Positions 8,438 to 16,609 of a stretch of 64,000 nt of DNA are shown here, in pieces. The notes under the pieces are model-generated. The model had not been told where the DNA came from and ran no database searches. It saw only the letters and a program-made list of their open reading frames with translations. How positions within the stretch are numbered: the first letter of the stretch is position 1; each line of letters opens with the position of its first letter. Source of the DNA: Halodesulfovibrio aestuarii (GTDB lineage Bacteria; Desulfobacterota; Desulfovibrionia; Desulfovibrionales; Desulfovibrionaceae); assembly GCF_050571805.1 (NCBI RefSeq), contig NZ_CP192219.1, one strand, 5' to 3'. The translations under genes were made by a program, and so were the position numbers.

Positions 8438-8881
8438 ATGGAAGAATCGGCTGTTACAATTAATGGGAAAACACACGACTGGGAAAGCGTCACCGTTACA
8501 GGTCCTCACGGTGTGTTCATCGGGATCACGGATATCAACTGGAAGTCCAGCCAAAAGAAAAAGCGGGTGTACGGTAAAGGAGTAACCAGCATCGGCGCTA
8601 CTCGTGGCAACTATGAGGCAACCACAAGCATGACTTTGCTTGTGAGTGAATATCAGGATTTGGCAAAATCTCTGACAAAAGGAATCTACAGCACCCCGTT
8701 TGATGTTGCTTTAACCTTTGAGCCGGAAGGCGCGACAAAGCACGAAGTGGTAATCAAGCAGATCATGGTTGATGAGCTGGATGAATCCGCAAAGCAGGGT
8801 GATGAAGAAGCAACCGTAAAACTCTCCGGCACGGCACTTATGATCGAACGTGATGGCAAGCCGGATTACGAAACTAAGTAA
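8438..8881 (+). CDS. Putative phage tail tube protein (Mu M-like)
   Basis: A 147-residue protein in the tube position between sheath and tail-assembly chaperone. It is beta-rich, with TINGKTHDWESVTVTGPHG at the start, GNYEATTSMTLLVSEY in the middle and a late EATVKLSGTALMIERDGK strand, as expected for a Hcp-like tube fold. Gene order is the main evidence. The next gene begins 11 bases after its stop. Confidence 0.7.
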   Translation: MEESAVTINGKTHDWESVTVTGPHGVFIGITDINWKSSQKKKRVYGKGVTSIGATRGNYEATTSMTLLVSEYQDLAKSLTKGIYSTPFDVALTFEPEGATKHEVVIKQIMVDELDESAKQGDEEATVKLSGTALMIERDGKPDYETK

Positions 8882-8892
8882 GGAATCGACTC

Positions 8893-9207
8893 ATGCCAGA
8901 AGCTACAGAAGTAAAAAAAGACGTAAAATATTCTCCCTTCACTGCTGATTATGAAGATTTTGATGGAAACGAACGTAAATACACCTTGCGGTTTCGTCGT
9001 CCGGGCAGAAAAGAACTGACGACCATTGCCAAGACCTCCAAGGCAAAACAGTTTGATGTAATGTGTAAGGTAATTACGCAAATTGCGCACCCGGATGATG
9101 TTGAGCAGATGAAAGACATCATTAAAAACGAACCAGTGCTTGCGCTGAGCTTCGTGGATACTGTCTTCAAAAAATGCGGTTCAGGAGTGGTTGAGCCGGG
9201 AAACTAG
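8893..9207 (+). CDS. Tail assembly chaperone, short form (Mu gp41-like)
   Basis: The 104-residue zero-frame product of the tail assembly chaperone locus, the counterpart of lambda gpG and Mu gp41. It is charged, with DVKYSPFTADYEDFDGNERKYTLRFRRPGRKELTTIAK and a C-terminal helical part. The stop codon TAG at 9205 is preceded directly by the slippery heptamer G GGA AAC, in frame for a -1 slip. Tail chaperones in many long-tailed phages make a short and a frameshifted long product in a fixed ratio to coat the tape measure protein. Confidence 0.85.
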   Translation: MPEATEVKKDVKYSPFTADYEDFDGNERKYTLRFRRPGRKELTTIAKTSKAKQFDVMCKVITQIAHPDDVEQMKDIIKNEPVLALSFVDTVFKKCGSGVVEPGN

Positions 9208-9407
9208 AAAAAACCAGAACGGCGGTGAAAAACAACGCTGTTCTGGTTTATGCCGATTTAGTCCGCTACTGGCTCCGCATTGAGCCTTCCGAAGATATGG
9301 ACGACTTCGGAGAGGAAGTCGCCAGAGCGATGGTGATGGAAGAACGTTTCATGCAGCAGCAAGCGGCGGTTTTCTCCAAAGTTCTTAAAGCGTCAGCTGA
9401 AACCTAA
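8893..9407 (+). CDS. Tail assembly chaperone, -1 frameshift long form (gp41-gp42-like fusion)
   Basis: If ribosomes slip back one base at 9198-9204, translation continues in the -1 frame from the codon at 9204 to a stop at 9405-9407, adding 67 residues to the 104 (171 in total). The second part, with NNAVLVYADLVRYWLRIEPSEDMDDFGEEVARAMVMEERF, has its own possible GTG at 9225 but no convincing ribosome binding site. It lies directly before the tape measure gene. The arrangement follows the tail-gene frameshift described for lambda G/GT and reported for Mu-type tails. Confidence 0.8.
9198..9249 (+). promoter_or_regulatory. Programmed -1 frameshift site with downstream stem-loop
   Basis: Slippery heptamer G GGA AAC (9198-9204) in the zero frame, then stop TAG. 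Six bases after the heptamer a perfect 10-bp stem begins (AAACCAGAAC at 9211-9220 with GTTCTGGTTT at 9240-9249). It is extended by four more pairs including one G-T, with an 11-base loop. Heptamer, spacing and stem fit a classical -1 frameshift signal. Confidence 0.85.
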
Positions 9408-9445
9408 CATACAACATTAATCCTTTTTTGGAGGCAAGTACCTCT

Positions 9446-11608
9446 ATGGAAGTCTTCGAAGTTTTTGCAACATTTAGTTTGCTCGACAACCTTTCGGGTC
9501 CTCTGAACAGGATTCGCCAGTCATTTCGCTCTACAGACGCTGAAGGAGGCCGCCTATCAAACATGATGGGCGGCCTTACTAAAAAGTTACTCCCGCTAGC
9601 GATGGCAGCGGGGATTGTACTTGGAGCCTTTGCGCCCGCTGTAGGCGTTGCAATGGAATTTGAGGCCGCGTTGTCCGGTCTTGGTGCAATCAGTAACGCA
9701 AGCGCTGCTGATATGAATGTGATGAAGCAATCCGCCTTAGACCTTGGCGCAAGCACCGCCTTTAGTGCCGCACAGGTAGCCGGGGCGCAGACGGAACTTG
9801 CAAAGAAAGGTTTTACAGCAAATCAGGTTGTAGGCTCTATGCCGGGTTTGCTTGATCTGGCGGCGGCAGCGCAGACCAGTCTTGCTAACGCAGCTGGCGT
9901 TACGTCTGGTGCGCTTAACTCTTTTCATATGAAAGCCTCACAAGCAGCAGAAGTTGCAGATATTATTGCGGCTGCTTCAACCACCAGTGCGACTGACGTA
10001 GATGGGTTGGGCATGGCCTTGCAGAATGCGGGTGCTGTTGTAGCAGGCGTAGGCGGCGATTTTGCGTTGCTTGCAGCCATTACGGGCAAGCTTGCCGACG
10101 CCAACATTAACGCCGCTGTTGCAGGTACCGCCACTAAAATTATGTTTAACCGCCTTTCAGCTCCTACTGGTGGCGCAGCAAAACAATTAGAAAGTCTAGG
10201 CATTGCTACCCGTGATGCTCAGGGAAATATGCTCCCATTTTTAGACATTATGGGCAGCCTTGAAGGCGCAATGCAGGGCAAAGGGACAGCAGAGCAAGCC
10301 GAGATTCTTAAAACAATTTTTGGTGAAGAGGCCGTTGGCTCTGTAACCGCGCTGTTGGGGCAGGGGGTAGACTCATTACGGGAGTACCATGACACCTTGA
10401 ATAACAGCACAGGCACAGCCTCAGCTATGGCGGCAAAGCAGCTTGATAACCTGAAGGGCTCCCTTACTATTTTGGACTCCGGCGTGGAGGGGCTTTCTAT
10501 TTCAGTTGGTAGTGTATTCACGCCAGCGCTTAAGATTTTAGTTGATGCCGTGACAGTGGTTGTCGGATGGCTGAATGCAATGGCCTCACACCCTATAGGT
10601 AAGGCAATTCTTGCGCTTATTGGTGGGGTTGCAGCTGTTACGCTTGCGGTTACGTTGTTTTCTGCTGTTTCTTGGGCAGCCACTGCGGCAGTGAGCGCTA
10701 TGAACTTAGCGATTCTTGCTAACCCGATAGCGCTTGCTGCGGCCGCCGTGATCGCTGGCGCAATAGTCATTATGTCCTATTGGGGAGAAATTAAAGATTT
10801 CTTTGCTTCGTTATGGGAACCAGTGGCGGCTTTTGCTGACGAGGTGGAATACGCATGGAACCGTATTGCCGGGGCATTCCATATGGATGGTATAGCGGGC
10901 GTTGTTGAAGCTGTCTTAGGACTATTCAATATTGACCTTTCAGATTCTGGTCGGAAGCTGCTTACAAGCTTTATTGATGGCCTGAAGCTTATGTTTACGC
11001 CCCTCCGAGTGCTCGTTTCTTCAGTAGGGCACATCTTTGATTTCCTGCGGGGTGACATTTCATTGTTTGAGGCTGGCAAAAGGATTTTTGGCAGTTTAGT
11101 GGACGGGATCAAGTCCATGGCGACAGCGCCTTTCGAGGCCGTAAAAGCTGGACTGGCACGTGTCCGTAACCTGCTGCCGTTTTCAGACGCTAAAGAAGGT
11201 CCGCTTTCAGCTCTTACCCTTAACGGGCAGAAAGTTATGGATACTATTGGCGAAGGGGTAGGTAAGGCCGCCCCCGGCCTTCACGCAACGGCAGCAAAAG
11301 CATTGTCGGGCATTGCCATTCCCGAGCCACAGCCGAACATTGTTCCAGAATTTCCAAGTCCACCAAAACAAGTTGAGCTAGGGGAGAAAGTTGAGCTTTT
11401 AGCACCACCTCTAGAGCCACAAGGGGAGCCCCGCGCCAACATAAGGGCTGAGAATAGTGAGCGTAAGTCCGAGCGGGCGTCAGGGAACGTTGTTATTCAA
11501 AATCTTACTGTGACTTTGCCTGACGTGAGCAACGCGCAGGACTTTGTATCTGCTCTTCAGCAGCTCGTGGCGGAGTTTGACGGTCAGACGCCACAGGGAG
11601 CTTGTTAA
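9446..11608 (+). CDS. Phage tail tape measure protein (TP901 type)
   Basis: Tape measure protein, 720 residues, which sets tail length and is thought to be ejected with DNA. The region about 70-330 (MEFEAALSGLGAISNAS, LDLGASTAFSAAQVAGAQTELAKKGFT, LNSFHMKASQAAEVADIIAA, GTATKIMFNRLSAPT) is typical of the TP901 core. Two or three hydrophobic stretches follow at about 365-440 (KAILALIGGVAAVTLAVTLFS and AIAAAAVIAGAIVI-like segments). The C-terminus is proline-rich, then polar. GGAGG lies 11 bases before ATG 9446; an upstream in-frame TTG at 9428 overlaps this site and is less likely. The last base overlaps the next start. Confidence 0.9.
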   Translation: MEVFEVFATFSLLDNLSGPLNRIRQSFRSTDAEGGRLSNMMGGLTKKLLPLAMAAGIVLGAFAPAVGVAMEFEAALSGLGAISNASAADMNVMKQSALDLGASTAFSAAQVAGAQTELAKKGFTANQVVGSMPGLLDLAAAAQTSLANAAGVTSGALNSFHMKASQAAEVADIIAAASTTSATDVDGLGMALQNAGAVVAGVGGDFALLAAITGKLADANINAAVAGTATKIMFNRLSAPTGGAAKQLESLGIATRDAQGNMLPFLDIMGSLEGAMQGKGTAEQAEILKTIFGEEAVGSVTALLGQGVDSLREYHDTLNNSTGTASAMAAKQLDNLKGSLTILDSGVEGLSISVGSVFTPALKILVDAVTVVVGWLNAMASHPIGKAILALIGGVAAVTLAVTLFSAVSWAATAAVSAMNLAILANPIALAAAAVIAGAIVIMSYWGEIKDFFASLWEPVAAFADEVEYAWNRIAGAFHMDGIAGVVEAVLGLFNIDLSDSGRKLLTSFIDGLKLMFTPLRVLVSSVGHIFDFLRGDISLFEAGKRIFGSLVDGIKSMATAPFEAVKAGLARVRNLLPFSDAKEGPLSALTLNGQKVMDTIGEGVGKAAPGLHATAAKALSGIAIPEPQPNIVPEFPSPPKQVELGEKVELLAPPLEPQGEPRANIRAENSERKSERASGNVVIQNLTVTLPDVSNAQDFVSALQQLVAEFDGQTPQGAC

Positions 11609-12117
11609 TGGACGGTTACATTTCATTTGAGCACGGGGAGCTACGGTTAGGAAATACACTTGTTCCGGGCGTTCTCTCTCGTCTTTCCGTAGATGGGAAA
11701 GTTAGGTTTGATGAGGCAGAGCAAGACGGGCGCTCCGGTAAAGCTAAGGTGCCGATGGGTTGGGAAGACGCGGCTGTGTCCGTTACGCTGGAACTTCTGA
11801 CAGACGAAAAGTCTAGCTGTTACGATAAACTAGCCTCTCTCACTCGCCTTTATCAGGGGCATGATTCCGGCGGTAATCCTATGGTGTATCGCACAGTAAA
11901 TGCGCATCTTGCGGCAAGGAACATTGACGAGGTTGTCTTTGATGGCCTTAACAGCTCTGAAAATGATCAGTCAGATTCTATTACTGTGAGCCTGCGGTTC
12001 GTAGAACACAACCCGCCTATTCAACTTGCTGAAAAGCGTTCTGCGTCTGGCACCGCACCGGAGGCAACATCAAGCGCTGATCCGGGGTTGTCTGATCACA
12101 TCTTAGGTGGCCGCTGA
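11608..12117 (+). CDS. Tail/baseplate protein at the Mu N position
   Basis: A 169-residue beta-rich protein (GVLSRLSVDGKVRFDEAEQDGRSGKAKVPMGWEDAAVSVTLELL) between the tape measure and the hub protein. In Mu this slot holds N, annotated as DNA circularisation protein. This one is much shorter and looks like an adaptor between tube and hub. Its start is fused to the tape measure stop (TTAATG) and its stop overlaps the next ATG (TGATG). Role inferred from context only. Confidence 0.55.
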   Translation: MDGYISFEHGELRLGNTLVPGVLSRLSVDGKVRFDEAEQDGRSGKAKVPMGWEDAAVSVTLELLTDEKSSCYDKLASLTRLYQGHDSGGNPMVYRTVNAHLAARNIDEVVFDGLNSSENDQSDSITVSLRFVEHNPPIQLAEKRSASGTAPEATSSADPGLSDHILGGR

Positions 12118-12935
12118 TGTCTAGGATTTACGGCATAGAGCTATCAATCCAGATTGGAAGCTACCTTTTCAATCGTGCGCCGCGTTGCATCATTACCTAT
12201 GACCGCCATACCGTATTGAGCCGTGCGGAAATTCATGTGCCCAACCATGTTTTTGGTGCAGCGGAAAATACTTTGTCTAGTTTGTCTCAGTTTCAGGAAG
12301 TTTCTATTGAGGTGGGTTATCGTAATCAAAAGCCGCATAAATGGGCGGGCGCTGTTGACGGTTGGAAGCAAGGCCAAGGCAACAAGCGCGATCAGCTCAT
12401 AATCTATGCAGCAGGCGTTGAGCTGCCGTTAGTGCAAAAGACTATTCGCGAAATGTGGGTGGACGAGCCCGCATCAGCCATTGCCAAACGTATTTTGGAA
12501 GCAAGCGGTCTGACAGTGGGCGTTGTGGATGTGCCTCAGGAGATTATTCCGCGTATGACGTTGGCAACTGTTCCGCTCTGGCAGGCCATGCAGCAGCTTT
12601 CAAATACCTTGCAGCAGGGGCATGGCCGGAAAATGGCAGATCACGCCTTATGGGTGGATGAAGCAAAACTTGTCAATTTTGCCCCATGCGACCATTGGCA
12701 GGATACGACGCCAGTTATCGCAACAGGCGCGGGGCTTATTCGGCATACCCCGTCACAGACGGTAAGCGGGCGTAGCGAGGTTGAGACCTTCCTGCTGCCG
12801 ACTATGCGGGCGGGAATGCGATTTACACTAAAAGATTCCTGCAAAGGGATTGCAGGAACCTTCAGAGCGTTACGGGTAACGCACAGCGTTAAGCCGAACA
12901 AGGCTAGGACGGTTTTGAGCTACAACGAAACTTAA
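12117..12935 (+). CDS. Baseplate hub protein (Mu P/gp44, late control D-like)
   Basis: A 272-residue hub protein. The N-terminal part (RAPRCIITYDRHTVLSRAEIHVPNHVFGAAE, VSIEVGYRNQKPHKWAGAVDGWKQ) and the middle (MWVDEPASAIAKRILEASGLTVGVVDVP, MTLATVPLWQAMQQLSNTL) show the gpD/gp27-like layout. This subunit forms the base on which the central spike sits. The gene starts within the stop of its predecessor. Its 3' end overlaps a convergent minus-strand cargo gene by 32 bases. Confidence 0.8.
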   Translation: MSRIYGIELSIQIGSYLFNRAPRCIITYDRHTVLSRAEIHVPNHVFGAAENTLSSLSQFQEVSIEVGYRNQKPHKWAGAVDGWKQGQGNKRDQLIIYAAGVELPLVQKTIREMWVDEPASAIAKRILEASGLTVGVVDVPQEIIPRMTLATVPLWQAMQQLSNTLQQGHGRKMADHALWVDEAKLVNFAPCDHWQDTTPVIATGAGLIRHTPSQTVSGRSEVETFLLPTMRAGMRFTLKDSCKGIAGTFRALRVTHSVKPNKARTVLSYNET

Positions 12936-13152
12936 TACTAAGATCTTCGCTATTTTTTGTCTGAATAGTCGCTTGCAGAATAGAGCCGTGATGATCGAAG
13001 TCATAACAATCATTAATTGTTAACTGTTCATAACTAGATTTATCTATCGCGGTGGCTTCAAAAATAAGTTCGCAGTTGCCTTGAGCCACGCCTGTGGTGG
13101 TACCAAATTTCATTGGCGTATTAATGTTTATCAGTTTTTTATTAAGAAGCAT
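12904..13152 (-). CDS. Hypothetical cargo gene (moron) between hub and spike genes
   Basis: A minus-strand gene for an 82-residue protein inside the + strand baseplate operon. The start at 13152 is backed by TAGGAG seven to eight bases upstream. The product (LLNKKLININTPMKFG, GNCELIFEATAIDKSSYEQL, DHHGSILQATIQTKNSEDLS) looks like a small beta-rich soluble protein. I do not recognise the family. The segment is visibly richer in A+T than the phage genes on either side, which suggests a later insertion. Such antisense insertions usually have their own promoter; none is sure here. Confidence 0.6.
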   Translation of the reverse strand: MLLNKKLININTPMKFGTTTGVAQGNCELIFEATAIDKSSYEQLTINDCYDFDHHGSILQATIQTKNSEDLSIKFRCSSKPS

Positions 13153-13186
13153 GTATTCTCCTAAGGTGTAAAACAGAAATGTAATT

Positions 13187-13888
13187 ATGAAAAACAACCA
13201 ACTACTACAGCTTATTAAACGCGTTGTCGAATTAACAATGCCTAATCTAAGAGCCTACTACCGCATGACACGCAAAGCGAAAGTCGTACAAACTTACGCT
13301 AGCGACGGGCGTTATTGGGCTGACGTGCAGCCGCTAAAGAATGATGAGTCAGAAGACACAACTGAGCCGATCGTTGCAAAGGTTGAAATTCCTATTTTGT
13401 GGGGTGGAAAAGATAGAGGCGTTGTTTGCCCGCCAATGGTGGGAACACTGTGTGACCTGAGTTACTACGACGGAGACCCTAACTACCCTCGCATCAGCAA
13501 TTTCCGCTGGCAAGGTAACGGCGCTCCCAACTGTGGCGTAGGCGAGTTTGTCATTCAGGCAGACCCAACAACATATATTAAAATAGATGCTGAAAATAAT
13601 TTGATTGAGGTAACACCCGCCAGCTCCAGAACAGAGATTGGCGGCGATAAGGATGAAACCATAGGCGGCACATGGACAATCAAAGCACCGAAGATTGTCC
13701 AAGAGGGTAACGTGCAGGCAACAGGCGCAGGCGGCGGGGTAGGCACTACTACCGTCAAAGCTCACACTGAACAAGAAGGCAGCCTAACAGTTTTAGGGCA
13801 CGTGCAGTGTTCTTCCCTCAGCGTAGCAGGCGACACAGATATTAGTGGCAACTGCCACGCTGGGAGTCGGAGTGGTGGATCTATATAG
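13187..13888 (+). CDS. Baseplate assembly protein V / central spike (Mu gp45-like)
   Basis: A 233-residue spike protein. The N-terminal OB-fold region (KAKVVQTYASDGRYWADVQPLKND, VEIPILWGGKDRGVVCPPMVGTLCDLSYYDGDPNYPRI) is typical of phage baseplate V/gp45. The C-terminal half is a repetitive beta-helix type stretch (EIGGDKDETIGGTWTIKAPKIVQEGNVQATG, LTVLGHVQCSSLSVAGDTDISGN). It ends SRSGGSI, where an iron-binding or tip motif is often found; no HxH tip is visible. It is flanked by two minus-strand cargo genes. Confidence 0.85.
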   Translation: MKNNQLLQLIKRVVELTMPNLRAYYRMTRKAKVVQTYASDGRYWADVQPLKNDESEDTTEPIVAKVEIPILWGGKDRGVVCPPMVGTLCDLSYYDGDPNYPRISNFRWQGNGAPNCGVGEFVIQADPTTYIKIDAENNLIEVTPASSRTEIGGDKDETIGGTWTIKAPKIVQEGNVQATGAGGGVGTTTVKAHTEQEGSLTVLGHVQCSSLSVAGDTDISGNCHAGSRSGGSI

Positions 13889-13891
13889 CGA

Positions 13892-14341
13892 TTATTTAGG
13901 GGCTAGTTTGAAATAGTTAATAAGGTATTGCCCTAACAAGGTACCCAAAGCCCCTATGATGACGCCCCACAGGACGTCTGCAAACCTTCTCGGTGGAAAA
14001 AATAGATTTTTAATTTTGTTAATAGGCTGTTCAGCTTGAAGGTGGTCGAGACCTTTAGAGGTGATTTGAATTTTAGGTAATGGGCAAGAATAACCGAGTG
14101 TAGCGATCTGATTCTTATCAAAATCTATAAATTCGATCAGACCACGTTGCTCAAGGTCATTAAGGTTAAAAAAAAGTTTATCTTCGCAGAGTTCAGTTAC
14201 CACCTGATCGATAGTTTGTTTTTGGGAAGCGAAGTGTTCATCGTATATAGGACGATACACGTGCTCTGCCACAGCAATCCTTGAAAAGTTGCAGCAGGTT
14301 GCCAAGATGTCTTTTTGGAATGCCCTGTTTATTTTGCTCAT
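13892..14341 (-). CDS. Hypothetical membrane-anchored cargo protein (moron)
   Basis: A second minus-strand insert, 149 residues from ATG 14341. The N-terminal two thirds look like a winged-helix domain (IDQVVTELCEDKLFFNLNDLEQRGLIEFIDFD, KIQITSKGLDHLQAE). A basic linker then leads to a single hydrophobic segment near the C-terminus (VLWGVIIGALGTLLGQYLI), so the protein may sit at the membrane facing the cytoplasm. The ribosome site is weak. It stops 4 bases after the convergent spike gene and faces the gp46 start. Prophage cargo of this kind often acts in superinfection exclusion or defence, but that is inference. Confidence 0.6.
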   Translation of the reverse strand: MSKINRAFQKDILATCCNFSRIAVAEHVYRPIYDEHFASQKQTIDQVVTELCEDKLFFNLNDLEQRGLIEFIDFDKNQIATLGYSCPLPKIQITSKGLDHLQAEQPINKIKNLFFPPRRFADVLWGVIIGALGTLLGQYLINYFKLAPK

Positions 14342-14351
14342 AATGATTTTT

Positions 14352-14822
14352 ATGGAGTTTTTTGTGTCGAGTATTTTCGCCCAAGACATAGCTTTAGACG
14401 ATACCTTGCAGGCCAAGGTGGCAGCAGATGGAACGCTGGTTCTGACCAATGGCGTTGAAACTGGCATTCAGGATATCTGGCTTGCGTTACGCACATACCT
14501 TGGCACCCTGTTTTATCACAAAGAGTTCGGCTCTCTTGTGCCGGACTGGATAAAAGAAGAGTCAAGTTCTTCTAGCAGGTTAGCGTTTGCATTGGAAGTG
14601 CAGCGCACCATTCGTACAGACCCGCGTGTGGTGGTCGGTTCCGAGCGGTGCAGCGTGGTGGCTTGGGACGAAGCAGGCATTACTGCTGAGGCCGTATGGT
14701 GTTTTATCGATCAAGACCATGAATACAACCTTACGTTTACTGTCAACGAAACCGGAAAAATGAAGCAGGTACTTGCCGATGCAAAACCAAATGCCAATAC
14801 CACGTCTTTCAAAATCGCTTGA
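14352..14822 (+). CDS. Baseplate wedge protein (Mu gp46, GPW/gp25-like)
   Basis: A 156-residue wedge protein. DGTLVLTNGVETGIQDIWLALRTYLGTLFYHKEFGSLVPDW is the GPW/gp25 core, followed by QRTIRTDPRVVVGSERCSV. The start is uncertain: ATG 14352 gives a normal family length, but no clear ribosome site precedes it, perhaps because the cargo gene was inserted directly upstream. An alternative in-frame ATG is at 14307. It overlaps the J-like gene by 44 bases. Confidence 0.8.
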   Translation: MEFFVSSIFAQDIALDDTLQAKVAADGTLVLTNGVETGIQDIWLALRTYLGTLFYHKEFGSLVPDWIKEESSSSSRLAFALEVQRTIRTDPRVVVGSERCSVVAWDEAGITAEAVWCFIDQDHEYNLTFTVNETGKMKQVLADAKPNANTTSFKIA

Positions 14823-15948
14823 TGACTGCCGCCAGATGCTCTTTGCCCGCATTGAGGAAGTGCAGGACGAGTATCAGGCCAAGGGGTGGCTGCCACGAAG
14901 ACTTAACCTGAATAAAGGCGTGGTGCGTGGCCTTATTGAATTGTTCGCATGGGGCATCTATCAGCTTTACCAGTTATTGGAAGCAACATTTCGGCAAGGT
15001 TTTGCAAAGCATGCTGATGCGGAGTGGCTAGACCTTCATGCGGATCAGGTGGAGCAACCACGTAAACAGGCCACTAAAGCTAGAGGTAATATTGAGTTTG
15101 GCCGGGAAGGTGATCAGGGCAATACCGTTATTCCAAAAGGCCGTATATTGCGGACAAAGCCGGACGGCAAAGGGCAAGTGTACCGCTATGTGACCACAAA
15201 AGACATGGTTCTTCCGGACGGTGTAAGCAACGTGATGGTTCCGGTCGAAGCCGAAGAGTACGGCAGCGCAAGCAACCTGACAGCAGGACAGTACCTTGAG
15301 CTTGTGACGCCTGTTTCCGGCATCACGAAAATCACAGTTAAGGCGGATTGGCTTACGCAGGAAGGCGCGGACACCGAAGCCGATCATAAGCTTACACCGC
15401 GTATTCCTCTTGCATGGCTTGGTAACAACGGCGTTACAAAGCACGCCTATGAAAGTTGGGTAATGCCTGTAACGGGGGTAGTTGCCTGCCGCGTGCTTGA
15501 TCAACACCCACGTGGGCAAGGTACCGTGGACGTTATCATAAAAGGTACAGCCGGAATTCCCACAAATGAGCTGCTTGAAGCTGTACGCCAAGCCATTAAT
15601 GAAAACTATCCTGTAAATGATGACTGGGAAGTGCGCGCACCACAATCCGTAGCCGTGGCACTTAGCGCTACGCTTCAGTGCTACCCTGATACCCAATTAG
15701 AAGAAATTAAGCTCAAGGCAGAAGAACGTGTCCGGGCATTGTTTACTGACCCGACCGCTGTCGTTGGAATTACGCCGTTACAAATCGGGGAAGACCTGAC
15801 GAAAGATAGATTAGTTGCTGCCATTATGGCGGTGCCGGGCATTAAACAAATTACTTGGAGTGGGGCGGCAGACTTTCCCGTTATGCAAGACGGACTTGCT
15901 GTATTATCCAGCATAACCCTAACGGCAACAGCCGCGTCGGAAAGCTAG
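14779..15948 (+). CDS. Baseplate protein J (Mu gp47-like)
   Basis: Baseplate wedge protein of 389 residues. ATFRQGFAKHADAEWLDLHADQVEQPRKQATKARG, then GRILRTKPDGKGQVYRYVTTKDM and PVEAEEYGSASNLTAGQYLEL, are the Baseplate_J signature. The C-terminal LTKDRLVAAIMAVPGIKQI matches the family end. It begins inside the gp46 gene and ends 4 bases before the tail protein I gene. Start ATG 14779 is preferred; ATG 14791 is possible. Confidence 0.88.
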   Translation: MQNQMPIPRLSKSLDDCRQMLFARIEEVQDEYQAKGWLPRRLNLNKGVVRGLIELFAWGIYQLYQLLEATFRQGFAKHADAEWLDLHADQVEQPRKQATKARGNIEFGREGDQGNTVIPKGRILRTKPDGKGQVYRYVTTKDMVLPDGVSNVMVPVEAEEYGSASNLTAGQYLELVTPVSGITKITVKADWLTQEGADTEADHKLTPRIPLAWLGNNGVTKHAYESWVMPVTGVVACRVLDQHPRGQGTVDVIIKGTAGIPTNELLEAVRQAINENYPVNDDWEVRAPQSVAVALSATLQCYPDTQLEEIKLKAEERVRALFTDPTAVVGITPLQIGEDLTKDRLVAAIMAVPGIKQITWSGAADFPVMQDGLAVLSSITLTATAASES

Positions 15949-15952
15949 CAGC

Positions 15953-16603
15953 TTGAAAAGTATCTTCTGGAAATACTTTAAGGATGTGCTTGGGTGGGCG
16001 CTTATCCATTCACCGGGTCCTATTTCAGTCATCGCGAAAGGTGTTGCACTGGTTTTTGACGATATCCGTGAAGATATTTTCTGGCTTCGGGATCAGCTCA
16101 ACCCGCTGACTTGTGAGGAACAGAATCTTCCAACACACGGCGCTACTCGTGGGATATCCCGGCATCCGTTGGAATCAACTGACCAGTATAGAAAGCGGGT
16201 AGTGAAAGCGTATGCTTGGCATCGGCAAGGCGGTAAGGCCGAAGGCATGCCGCAGATATTGAAGCACTACGGGTATAATGGATGCACCTTCTATAACTGC
16301 CGGAAGGACGACGCCGCTAAGTGGGCAGAGTTTAAAACGCAAATTCCAGTACCAGAGCGTGGACTAGAAGCTAACGATTACGCGCTGGTTACTTGGGCAG
16401 TTCAGGAGACAAAGCCTGCTCGTTCAAAGCTTTCGGCATTGCAAACGCATACAGTGACACAAGGCACGGTGAACGCTTCAGGTACATTGCTTCTTGGCTC
16501 GGTTGTTACCTTGGAGCCAGAAAAGCCGAAAGACGCTGTCTTGGATATAACTATTTCTTCAGGCTGTGGCCTGCATACAATCACAACAACAAGTCTTGGA
16601 TAA
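15953..16603 (+). CDS. Phage tail protein I (Mu gp48, DUF2313-like)
   Basis: A 216-residue protein starting with TTG at 15953, four bases after gp47. The N-terminal region (YFKDVLGWALIHSPGPISVIAKGVALVFDDIREDIFWLRDQLNP, then RHPLESTDQYRKRVVKAYAWHRQGGKAEGMPQIL) is typical of tail proteins that attach fibres to the baseplate rim. The TTG start is weakly supported but the frame is the only one open. It is followed 6 bases later by the fibre gene. Confidence 0.8.
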   Translation: MKSIFWKYFKDVLGWALIHSPGPISVIAKGVALVFDDIREDIFWLRDQLNPLTCEEQNLPTHGATRGISRHPLESTDQYRKRVVKAYAWHRQGGKAEGMPQILKHYGYNGCTFYNCRKDDAAKWAEFKTQIPVPERGLEANDYALVTWAVQETKPARSKLSALQTHTVTQGTVNASGTLLLGSVVTLEPEKPKDAVLDITISSGCGLHTITTTSLG

Positions 16604-16609
16604 AACATT

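Noticed and set aside
9225..9407. Separate gene starting at GTG 9225
   Set aside because: The start has no ribosome site and lies in the loop of the frameshift stem; it is better read as the frameshifted extension of the tail chaperone.
10219..10770. 183-codon minus-strand open frame inside the tape measure gene
   Set aside because: Alanine- and serine-rich shadow of a GC-rich coding strand, without start signal or family resemblance. Similar antisense frames at 134-577, 2046-2531 and 38535-38984 were dropped for the same reason.
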